64,000 nt of DNA from Promethearchaeota archaeon (lineage in GTDB: Archaea; Asgardarchaeota; Lokiarchaeia; Sigyniarchaeales; SOKP01): positions 16,984-80,983 of the forward strand of contig JAHLWS010000067.1 of assembly GCA_019057795.1 (NCBI GenBank), given 5' to 3'. A model generated the notes under the pieces. It worked only from the letters and a program-made list of their open reading frames with translations. It did not search any database and was not told the DNA's origin. How positions within the stretch are numbered: position 1 is the stretch's first letter; every line of letters begins with the position of its first letter. The position numbers and the translations under genes are program-made. Positions 1 through 9,000 of this stretch are shown here, piece by piece.

Positions 1-2232
1 TTTACTAAACCCTATACATAATAAACTATTGTTAATGTGGACACCATAATCTTCTAATCTATCCTTTAATAAAATACCATAAGCAGTGAGTTGTGGTAAT
101 GATCTATATATTTCATTCTCATCTTGTTTATAGTCGGCAATTATTAAGAACCCATTTATGAAAAGAATTATGTCAATATGACCAATATTAAATAAGCTTG
201 AATTTTCAATAGGCTTCCAAACTGGGGATTCAATTGCTATAGTATTATTATCATTTGTTATTATATAAGTCAAAATAGGTGGATGGTCTGGTTTTTTACC
301 TATTCTATTTTTTTTATAATGCTCAAAAACCTTTTGAACATATTTACACAAAAAAAAGGAAGAATCATATGCTTTTAATTCATCTTTAAAGAAATCTTCT
401 ATATATTCAAATTTTAAGTGCTCATCATAAGATCCATAAAATTTTAACATTGAGGCTCTGGGATTATCGTTAGACATGAATATATCACGAGGAAAGTTTT
501 CTCTCCAAAGATCATTAAGAAAGTTATAAAGCCCTAGTTTTAATTGATTATTATTAATGATATTTAAGCATTCTTCTTTCCATCTAAAAGGATATGTAAC
601 GCTTTGATGTTTAAAATCCCTTCGCTTTAATTCTTGTATATTATTAATCCAATCAATAAAGTATCTTTTATAATATTCTATATGATTTGCTCTTATAAAT
701 TCACGAATATTTTCAAAGGTATTAGGGTCACTGAATGATGTTTTATTTCGAATTACACGTAATACCCCGCTGGTTCCAGGTGTATTATGAATATATAATT
801 TATCTCCAAATTCTTTTGGCTCCATATCTAAAGATTGATATAATTCAAGTAAAAATTGAGTCTCAATATGATAAAATTCTTTTAAGGATTTTCTCATCAT
901 TTTAATAAAAGTTTCTCTACTATATATCTGCCCTTTATATCTTCCTAGATAATCTGCTATATAATCATATAACCGATTGCCGCTTCGATCATTCACATGA
1001 GTAAAATCAAATTCAGATCCAAAACATTGTTCTAATTTCATTGGCGTTGCCATATTCTCTAAGCCTTTCATCTTTTTAAATGTATAGTAAAGTAAAGAAA
1101 ATGCAAAATTCTGTGGAAAATAATAATCTATTTCGTTGTTTTTATTTATATCCAAAATTGGAAAATCGTTTACAATCGCATAATCAAAAATAGCCATTGC
1201 TTTTTCAATTGAATCATTAATATCAATTCTTAAATCAGAACTTAAATAAGATTCTAATATATTAATATATTGAGTTAAATAATTTTCTACCTTCTGTTGA
1301 TATTTATCTTGGTCTAAAACAAAATATTCTAACATAATTTGATGTAAAACCTCAGTAAAATTAGTACGCGGTATATTAAAGTTTTCATTTTCAAGTAACA
1401 AATCAAGAAAGTCCGTCTTGCTCAATTTAATATTTTTTTCATATTTTAAGAAAATAAAACACATAACCGCTGCCAGTATTTTTGGCTTCTTTTTTTTCAA
1501 ATCTGCAAAAAAATTCTGAAATTTATCAGCTCCTTCAATAGAATCAATAATGTCCCAAAGTGAATCAGAAATTTTTTCATAATCACCCTCCGAAAAGTTA
1601 ATTTCATATAGATTTCTACTATTCAGATAATTGATATATTTATCAATATATTTATTGGTTAATGCAAGATATTCATCTTCAGTTAACCTGTCTGCATTTA
1701 TTAGCTCAAGAATGAAATTATATTCAGGAATTCTTTTAAGATGGCTCGAAACTGTAGAACAAACTCGATTTAAACTTGATAAATTTAAATCCAATATATG
1801 TGCTAGCAATTTTCGCTCAATATTTTCACCTAATCTAGCAAAATTGAAGATAATTAAAGAAACGGCGACATAATTAGCGTTTTTAATATTACTGGGGCCA
1901 AAGCTCTGGTAGAAAAAAATAAATTTTTTATCTTCGTTGTCATATAAGATTGAATTTAAAATGTCGTCATACATTTGAATACATTCTTCTCGAAACACTT
2001 CATCTAAATTATATTTTAATTGTAAATTTAATGAACGCACATCTTTCGCAATAGAATCAAAAAGTTCATTTCTGTACTTCTGTGCATCGAGATTCTGGAT
2101 TTTTTGTGTTAATTTATCCTTTTGAATCAAAGTATTATCCCTATACAATTCAGAACCACATGAATTTATATTTTTACGACTAATTTTATTTCGATTTGGA
2201 TTTTGACAAGGAAATTTATCTTCTTTTCTCAT
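1..2232 (-). CDS. Partial TFIIB-like cyclin-fold protein with C-terminal PD-(D/E)XK (RecB/Cas4-like) nuclease domain
   Basis: The reading frame is open from an ATG at 2232 down to the window edge: 744 residues with no stop, so the C-terminus is missing. Residues about 60-165 resemble one cyclin repeat of TFIIB (helical, with a segment around 118-160 shaped like the repeat core), and about 290-420 could be a second repeat; this is a fold impression only. Near the visible end is a restriction-endonuclease-like site: D687, then D700-Y-K702 after two beta-like strands, then Q714-x3-Y718, the pattern of RecB/Cas4 nucleases. No intact TFIIB zinc ribbon is visible at the N-terminus, only two isolated cysteines. 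A transcription-factor-like scaffold joined to a nuclease suggests a DNA-targeting defence or mobile-element protein, which is inference. The nuclease call is firmer than the cyclin call. Confidence 0.6.
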   Translation of the reverse strand, partial: MRKEDKFPCQNPNRNKISRKNINSCGSELYRDNTLIQKDKLTQKIQNLDAQKYRNELFDSIAKDVRSLNLQLKYNLDEVFREECIQMYDDILNSILYDNEDKKFIFFYQSFGPSNIKNANYVAVSLIIFNFARLGENIERKLLAHILDLNLSSLNRVCSTVSSHLKRIPEYNFILELINADRLTEDEYLALTNKYIDKYINYLNSRNLYEINFSEGDYEKISDSLWDIIDSIEGADKFQNFFADLKKKKPKILAAVMCFIFLKYEKNIKLSKTDFLDLLLENENFNIPRTNFTEVLHQIMLEYFVLDQDKYQQKVENYLTQYINILESYLSSDLRIDINDSIEKAMAIFDYAIVNDFPILDINKNNEIDYYFPQNFAFSLLYYTFKKMKGLENMATPMKLEQCFGSEFDFTHVNDRSGNRLYDYIADYLGRYKGQIYSRETFIKMMRKSLKEFYHIETQFLLELYQSLDMEPKEFGDKLYIHNTPGTSGVLRVIRNKTSFSDPNTFENIREFIRANHIEYYKRYFIDWINNIQELKRRDFKHQSVTYPFRWKEECLNIINNNQLKLGLYNFLNDLWRENFPRDIFMSNDNPRASMLKFYGSYDEHLKFEYIEDFFKDELKAYDSSFFLCKYVQKVFEHYKKNRIGKKPDHPPILTYIITNDNNTIAIESPVWKPIENSSLFNIGHIDIILFINGFLIIADYKQDENEIYRSLPQLTAYGILLKDRLEDYGVHINNSLLCIGFSK

Positions 2233-2369
2233 GTTAATCTAACCCGTGTATATTAGGTATATCTAAATTAGAATGTATTAAGAACAAATCCTAATTCCTT
2301 ACGAAATTTTTATTCCTATTAATATTATTATCATGACCTTTTTAAATTTAAAGAAAGAATCTCAGAAAC

Positions 2370-2623
2370 TTATACTACTATAAACGATTACGATTTAATT
2401 TAAAATAATCTAACTATTTTATCTCTAATAAATTATAATTGCTTTATCTTTATAAATGTTTGCGTTATCCTTTTCTTCGATTTTGTCTTTAAATACAACT
2501 CAAAAAATTTAGAGAAAATCCAATTTTTACTAATATTCCGTAAAATAGGTAAATAGCTATAGCCAGAAAATACCTTATACTACTATAAACTATTTTAGCG
2601 TAAATATTTTATACTACTATAAA
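2370..2623. repeat. Three exact copies of a 15-bp semi-palindromic repeat
   Basis: TTATACTACTATAAA occurs exactly at 2370-2384, 2575-2589 and 2609-2623. The inner arms TTATA and TATAA are complementary around CTAC; in the third copy the arms extend to six bases. All lie in the 478-bp gap upstream of the minus-strand nuclease gene that starts at 2232. They may be operators or clustered TATA-like elements. A weaker variant (CACTACTATGAA) lies at 12811-12822, upstream of no obvious shared gene. The rest of the gap shows no convincing gene. Confidence 0.6.
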
Positions 2624-2710
2624 GTATATTATATATTTTGAAAAATTATTTCAAATTAGAGATTTCAGAAAAGCTTTAAGGATTATAATATTGTTGTTTT
2701 CTTATAATTC

Positions 2711-3025
2711 TTATCTATACATACCTTCAAATTTCTTTTTATCAAATTCTTTAAGCCACTTTTCAGTTAACTCATTAACTGCGTATTTTAAATTCGATGA
2801 AATTTGACCTAAACTGAATCCATATAACATTGCATATCCTAGTAATTCAGGTAAGACAGTCTCGTGATTTTTTATTGAAAATTCCTTGAAATGATATATA
2901 TATTTTGAAAAGAATTGGTTTAATTGTTCCTTGGCGTTTTGGGGGATTTTATCTCTTATCAAAAGAAGAATATTATTAATAAATTGATTTTTAAGGTTTT
3001 CAAAATCAATATTAAATTCAGACAT
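2711..3025 (-). CDS. Hypothetical 104-residue helical protein
   Basis: A small acidic/basic mixed protein with predicted helices and no signal peptide or membrane segment. It has no motif I recognise: no cysteine pair, Walker motif or helix-turn-helix. It sits alone between two long gaps in the accessory region, on the same strand as the partial nuclease gene. The ATG at 3025 is the only good start. It may be an accessory or immunity protein of the island, but nothing in the sequence shows this. Confidence 0.55.
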   Translation of the reverse strand: MSEFNIDFENLKNQFINNILLLIRDKIPQNAKEQLNQFFSKYIYHFKEFSIKNHETVLPELLGYAMLYGFSLGQISSNLKYAVNELTEKWLKEFDKKKFEGMYR

Positions 3026-3267
3026 ATTTATTAATTTCTATAGTAAATAGTTAAGTTCTTAGGGAGATATGATTTATCAAAAAAAAAAATTTTTTTAAAT
3101 TAAATTTTTAAGATTAAATGTTATATTTTTTGTAAAAGAAATTAAAATGGTAAAAATTAAACATCTCTCATAATGAAGATTAGGAATCTATCGAAAAGAA
3201 AAATAATATAAGAAAATTTAGAAAAAAAGGTTATCTTTTTGGAGCATTCATCTATTCAAAAGGGGTT

Positions 3268-3756
3268 TCAAAAAGGTTTTTTTTCCAAGTCCAGGGCATC
3301 TGGGCTATCATGATTATGCATCTCTATTCCCAACCCTATATAAAGTAAACCCATGCCAAATAAGATATAATCGAATAAACCCCCCGTTTCCACATCAAGG
3401 TAAGTTATGTTTCCCGAATGGGTAGTAACTTGATGAAATCCCTCAATTAATTGTTGTGTAATTGGTGCTAGAAGCCCTCCTAAGAAAAATGTTGTTAAGA
3501 TCAGTATTCCTGAGAGAATGATCATTAGATCCGCTTTCACACATGTATGGTTTTGAAATTGATAGCGAAAAATGATTAATATTCCTGCGATAAAGGTAAG
3601 ATATGTTGGTGCTTTAAGGAATCCCCATAAAGTGCCTACATGATTAGATGGAGGTTCAATCTTATAAAATCCCAATGGAAGAATGAGTGCCATACATTGA
3701 AACACACCCATTAGAGTCACAATTCTTTCTGGATTTCTTTTCCCTGTCAATTTCAT
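3268..3756 (-). CDS. Four-helix integral membrane protein, function unknown
   Basis: 162 residues with four hydrophobic spans at about 11-31, 48-65, 75-99 and 127-145. A short charged N-terminus precedes the first span, and a hydrophilic tail ends in a Pro-rich/acidic stretch. A conserved-looking histidine patch follows the last span (residues 147-149). No transporter or enzyme signature is visible. It has no close operon partner: 242 bp separate it from the downstream gene and 260 bp from the upstream one. It could be a small membrane effector or an orphan membrane protein. Confidence 0.6.
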   Translation of the reverse strand: MKLTGKRNPERIVTLMGVFQCMALILPLGFYKIEPPSNHVGTLWGFLKAPTYLTFIAGILIIFRYQFQNHTCVKADLMIILSGILILTTFFLGGLLAPITQQLIEGFHQVTTHSGNITYLDVETGGLFDYILFGMGLLYIGLGIEMHNHDSPDALDLEKKPF

Positions 3757-4002
3757 TTGTCCCTCATATAATTTATTTAATTCTAAATATCTTTGTAGTA
3801 AATATTATACCATCTCTATAAATGAACTTTCAAAATCTGGCATGATACTTCATATTTTAAAACGATTTTAATGTTAAGATTTCCCGTAATAATAATATTT
3901 ATTGAATTTATTTAATGTACAAATAACTTAACATTTAGTCATTTTTAATAAATAATCCTTTTTTTTTCTCATTAATCGCTTTCTCTCTCTGGTGTCCCAC
4001 CT

Positions 4003-4881
4003 TGGTGCACTCCTAATTAATTAGTGGATTTACTAAACTTAACTTTTTTTTCCTTAAATAGAATAACTGAATGGTCAGCTTTCCAAGAAACTGTATCAAA
4101 CTCAACAATAATGATCTCTTCGCCCCCTTTCCCGTTCCAGTTGTTTATATCTTTCTTACGCTTATCTATGGATCTTTTGGTACCTAATATAACTTCAATA
4201 CCATTAGAATATTTCAAACGTGCATGAGTCTTAAACAATACTAGTTTTTTAAGATCTTCTTTTATATCATTCTTTGATCTGGTAGCTAACTTAAATTCAA
4301 TAACAGCGAGATTATTATCTGAATCTGGTGAGTGAATAATGAAATCTGGCGACTTCCCCTTCTTAAAATAATGTTGATATGTCTTATCCACTTCTGCTTG
4401 AATTATTGGTCCATCAAAATCCACATCACCATTTTGCATTAATTTTCGAAATTGTTGGTAAAACTCATAAGCGAAAGGTCTTTCTAAATGTTTGTCTTTA
4501 GATTTATCTTCAATAATAGGTTTTCGTTTTTTTTTTTTATTATAATCTATTTGTGACAATCTACAAGTATTTTTATCCATATTATCAAGAGCTAATTTAA
4601 TAGCTTCAACAACTTCTTTAATTACCATTGGTTAACATCTCGAGTATATTTATAATGTATATTTTTGTCTTAATTTATAATAAACATAACAGAATATATC
4701 TTTTTCCCCCATTTTCTTCAATAATTGTTCTTTCGCTTCCCGTGTTACCCATCTAAATTACATATTCTTTATATCAGTTTATGTCTCATTTTATTATTAA
4801 AATTTAAAAACATTTCTAGAGTAGTTAAGTATATCTTAATATCAATTCTCTCCCCCGTGGTGCCCCCTCCTAAAAAATTAG
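4003..4881. repeat. Imperfect ~23-bp direct repeats flanking the small nuclease gene
   Basis: Copy one (4003-4024) and copy two (4858-4881) share TGGTGC, then C, then TCCTAA and AATTAG, with a 2-base length difference and a few mismatches. Both follow a CT-rich tract that is unusual for this AT-rich region. The first copy overlaps the stop codon of the nuclease gene. They could be target-site or attachment duplications, or chance similarity. Confidence 0.3.
4017..4628 (-). CDS. Small PD-(D/E)XK nuclease-superfamily protein
   Basis: 203 residues. After a lysine-rich N-terminus (residues 31-36) comes a helix with a charged face (around 49-63), then S-P-D95 followed by a strand and E111-F-K113, the PD...(D/E)XK core of restriction-endonuclease-like folds. 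The following helix (about 118-132) is lysine-rich, as expected near DNA. This class includes restriction, repair and defence nucleases of similar size, so the target cannot be named. An imperfect direct repeat is found at its 3' end (4003-4024) and about 230 bp upstream (4858-4881), which could mark an insertion. No methyltransferase partner is adjacent. Confidence 0.65.
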   Translation of the reverse strand: MVIKEVVEAIKLALDNMDKNTCRLSQIDYNKKKKRKPIIEDKSKDKHLERPFAYEFYQQFRKLMQNGDVDFDGPIIQAEVDKTYQHYFKKGKSPDFIIHSPDSDNNLAVIEFKLATRSKNDIKEDLKKLVLFKTHARLKYSNGIEVILGTKRSIDKRKKDINNWNGKGGEEIIIVEFDTVSWKADHSVILFKEKKVKFSKSTN

Positions 4882-4927
4882 GTTTAGAACGATCTCATTA
4901 ATAAAGAATAGATTAAAACATTAATAA

Positions 4928-5074
4928 CCACTTTCGAATCTCTCAAGTATCGCTAAAACTATTAAATATATAATTCCTAATCTTGGACGGGATAAAGACA
5001 AGGAGAATATAGTTCAATATAATCCTGAGGAAGATAATGATTCTGAACAAATCTTTTTATACAAAAAGATCTAA
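4928..5074 (+). pseudogene. 48-codon open segment without a standard start; possible gene remnant or tiny ORF
   Basis: In the 455-bp gap before the C39-like peptidase, one plus-strand frame is open for 48 codons and ends at TAA 5072-5074, only nine bases before the peptidase ATG. Composition looks protein-like (charged, with a polar acidic tail ending FLYKKI), but there is no ATG, GTG or TTG. It may be the tail of a decayed gene, or a small upstream ORF using a non-standard start. I recognise no family. The remainder of 4629-4927 shows no convincing feature apart from the repeat at 4858-4881. Confidence 0.25.
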
Positions 5075-5083
5075 ATAATATAT

Positions 5084-5620
5084 ATGCCAAAAATTGATTT
5101 GGACAAATATCCAAAAATTGCTCAAATGCATGCATCAGCAGGTTGCATCCCCGTTAATATTGAAAATGCTCTGAAATATAATGGTGAAAAAGACTATGAT
5201 GAGCTAAAATTATTATTTTTTTGCCAAACTAGAAATATACCATTAGGTTTTAAAGAATTTGGTCCCGAACTAGCTAAAATCTTGAAAGGATTTAAAATTA
5301 TTTTCAAAAATATTGACGATTTTAATCACTCGATTGAGAAAGTTGTGGAGTATATTAAATCAAATATAGATGAAAAAATACCTGTATTGGTTTCCTTCAA
5401 ACAAGTAATAAAAGTTCCAATTATGGAGAAGAATAACCCTAAACCTATAGGATGGCAAGAAGCTGAAGTTGCTCATATCAGAACAGCAATCGAATATAAT
5501 GATTCTGAGTTATTCTTTTTTGATCCAGGAGATTGTGAAACGAAAAAGTATAGCTATTTAACTGATGAGTTTTCCAACATTATTAAGGGAGATTATCACA
5601 CCTTAGTTATCAAAAGATAA
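5084..5620 (+). CDS. C39-like/papain-fold cysteine peptidase candidate
   Basis: 178 residues, cytosolic (no signal peptide). The N-terminus has Q14 seven residues before C21 in an A-G-C context, and later H131 and D147 in a strand ending FFDPGD. Q...C...H...D/N in this order and spacing matches the papain-like C39 clan arrangement: oxyanion-hole Gln, nucleophile Cys, general-base His and orienting Asp. It lies convergent with the CHAT-NACHT-LRR gene, the other predicted cysteine-protease-type protein in this region. A substrate cannot be read from the sequence. The alternative is a catalytically unrelated C39-fold protein. Confidence 0.6.
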   Translation: MPKIDLDKYPKIAQMHASAGCIPVNIENALKYNGEKDYDELKLLFFCQTRNIPLGFKEFGPELAKILKGFKIIFKNIDDFNHSIEKVVEYIKSNIDEKIPVLVSFKQVIKVPIMEKNNPKPIGWQEAEVAHIRTAIEYNDSELFFFDPGDCETKKYSYLTDEFSNIIKGDYHTLVIKR

Positions 5621-5916
5621 GATGAATGAAAATTGTTTATTTAATATCTTTTTTTTTATTTAATACTGAAAATAGGTCTACAGTATTCTTTCATTTCTTT
5701 TAGGAGGTCTGATGAGGGAAAAAATTTGTCCGTATCATAAAGTATAATTAATGAATTGAGAACTACAATGAATTTGTGATTTAAGATTTTAAACTCATCT
5801 TGAATCCTTACAAGATTTATGTTATATCATTGTAAGATAATTAAGTTTGAAATCATAATTCAATGATAATTTTGTATTTATAATAAAAAAAAATGAATCT
5901 AGTAATCAATAAATAA

Positions 5917-6057
5917 GATACATTATTAATTGAATATTTAGATTATTTAAGAGATATTAGCTATAAACTTCAACACCTAGATGCTAGAGTCAAGCAATCC
6001 GAAGCAGAAATGCTATTTCATAATACAATAAATATTATTAATATCCTTTATTTATAG
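5917..6057 (+). pseudogene. Remnant of a coiled-coil-like ORF
   Basis: Forty-six codons are open on the plus strand up to TAG 6055-6057, with a clearly amphipathic, coiled-coil-like composition (Leu, Glu, Lys, Gln pattern) but no start codon and a stop directly upstream. It looks like the tail of a decayed gene, lying between the C39-like peptidase and the end of the CHAT-NACHT-LRR gene. The rest of the 5621-6093 gap is AT-rich and shows no other feature. Confidence 0.25.
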
Positions 6058-6093
6058 ACTACATTAATGATCATCTTCTTATCAAGATCTGCT

Positions 6094-9000
6094 TCATTTA
6101 ATTTCTTTTAATGAATCTGGGATTGAACAATTTGGAGCTACCTTAATAATGTAAAATTTTGGATTTAATAAAGTTAAATAATCATCTAATGAAATCTCAA
6201 TCTCCTTATCTGTATAGATTCTTAAATCAACGTTATTTTCATTAAATTTTTTAAGATCTTCTGGTAAAATTCTTAATTCTGGAAGCTCAACCCATAAATG
6301 TGTTAAATTGGATAACTCATGGAGGAAATCTGGAAATTTGCAATTAGGTTTTACCTTAATCTTGAAAGTACAAATATCTTTTGGATTCCAAAAATCATTT
6401 GAAAATTCAATAAATTTATCTGTTATGATCAATTGCTGTATTTGTTTGAAATGCATTAAATCTCTTGGTATTTGTTCAATAAACTCCATATTTACCTCAA
6501 GATAAATTAAATTTTTACATTCCTTAACAAAATAGGGAAAAAAATTATTGTTATCAATTCTTACATATGTAATTTTATCGAAATTACTCTCTAATAAATC
6601 AAAAAATCTACTTATTCTTGAACCTGAAACCCTTAAATGAGTAATGTTTTGAGTATTTGAAAATTGTATAGGTTTTCTATGCAAGATCGAAATTTCCATA
6701 CGATTATTTTTATTATCTTCCCAAAAATTTTCTTGGAAATCTTGAGAACCCCCGAATGAAATGTGTAGACACTTTACTTTTGGAAGATTTTTAATTAATT
6801 CTGGAATTTTATCTAATGGAGGATTTATCCAACGTATGTATGATAAATTTTTAAGATTCTCCCATGATTTTGGTAAGTCTTTTGCTGCTATATCATTTAT
6901 TTGAAGATGTGTTAAATTTTCTAATTTATTAAGCGATTCACTTAATATGCATCTTTCATTTACTCTAAGTTCTAATCTAAATTTAGTTTCTTTGATTCCA
7001 AATTCTCCAGTTAATTTACTTAATTCTTTAGATGTTATTAAAGTTTGATTAAATTGAGTCAAATTTCCAAGAAAATTTGGTAATTCTGTCAACTGAGAAA
7101 GAGAAATTCGAAGATGTGTTAACTTTTGCATGTAAATCTTATTTTTAGGGAATTTACAATCCTTTCTTACTCTTATCATAAAGTTCCCCTTATTATCATC
7201 ATCAAGAAAATTTTCTATAGGTGAAGGTAATTCTTTTTCTGTTATATATATCTTTTTAATATGAGATGAGGTAAATACCCATTCTTTTAAATCATTAATA
7301 GCAAGGTGATCTATTCTGAGGTTAATTAAATTTTTAAAATCATTTACTATATTCGGTAAAATAGTTTGGCCTCTTGAAAATCCGAATAAATATATTCCTT
7401 TCCCAGAAATCTTCCAAAAGTTTAATTTTTTAAAAAATTCTTTTGTAAGATTTTCTTGATTGGTGATTAGAAGCTTTTTTAATCTGCCATTAATTGATAC
7501 ATTTTTTGGGAATCTAGTAAGAACCTTAATCCATACTTTTTTAATATGAGAAGGAATAGTTAACTCATTTAATATGAATTGTGTATGGAGGTTAACTAGT
7601 ACTCGAGAACTATCTAATTGGTATTGATCCATATAATCATTGATATCTTCTAGATTTTGAGATATATTAATTAAAATGTTCTGAAACATTTCCCACTTAA
7701 ATACAATATCCGGTAAGATATTTGAGAATTGAGAATTGATGATTATCTCACTTAGTTTAGAGCAAGATTTTAAACTTTCAGGAAAATTAAATTTAAAGAA
7801 ATTTTCTATATAAATTGATTCAAGATTCTTTAATAAAGAAATTGATTCATGCAGATTCAGTACAAATTGATGACCTTTTACTAGAATATCAATTATTTTT
7901 AAATTTTTAATTGTAGAGTTTTTCCCAAATTTAATTAATTCTCCCTTAAGTTCTAAAGATTCTAATTCTTCTAAGGACCAAAATAGATCTTTAAATTCAA
8001 AATAGTTTTGCATTTCAAATATATTCAATAAACCCTTTGGTATTTTTAATGTTAAAGAACTAATATACTCATTAGAATTTGTAATCCCATAAGCAAATTC
8101 ACCAGAATAATCTTTTAAATGATTTAAATAATCAATAACAACAGCATCCTTAATTTTTAAATTAATTTTTTCTAGTTTTGGTGTTAATTGTCCTTTAATT
8201 TCTATTCTATCATCTACCATTAGTAAATTATCGTCAATATAATCAATAGATGGTAAAGTTTGCTTTTTTGGATGAAATGAAATATAAGTATTTTTCAATA
8301 AATTGACAAATTTAAGATCCTTGAATTCATGCCACCATGAGTTAATTGATTTTATATTGTTGTTTTGAATATTCATTCTATATAATCTGTCTAATTTTGT
8401 TAATGTATCTGGAAGTTCTTTTAATTCATTATATCCTAAATTTAGAATTTCTAAATTTTTTAATCTACCAATATCTTTAGGTAGTTTTGGTAATTCATTA
8501 TCTTGAAGATCTAATTTCTTTAAACCTATTAATTTATAAACCCCTTTGGGAATACTTTTTGTTTTCATATGATCTAAATATAATTCCGATACACGATCAT
8601 TAATATCAATCACATAACCTTGATGTCTCTTCAATTCTTCGAAATCTGAAAGATTTCTTAATCTATGATTTCCGATTTCAAATTCAATTTCTTCTAATGA
8701 ATTTGCATCGGATTTACAAATTTCAAATTCCTGAAATCTTTGTTTCAATTTAGAACTATAGTGTTCAATAAAACCTTGATATTCTTCTTGAAAGTAATAC
8801 TTAAATTGAGTCTTTGTTTTATCTATTTTTATAATACCACTAGAATAAATTACATCCCAACTTCCTTTTCTGTCATGTTTAAATTTACTAAGCTCATTAT
8901 CAAGAATGGGAGTATAAGGATCAGCAATAATACTAACTAAATCTTTGAAATCATTTTCTACAGTACCCACAATTCCCATTCTATTTAAAATAGTATTTTC

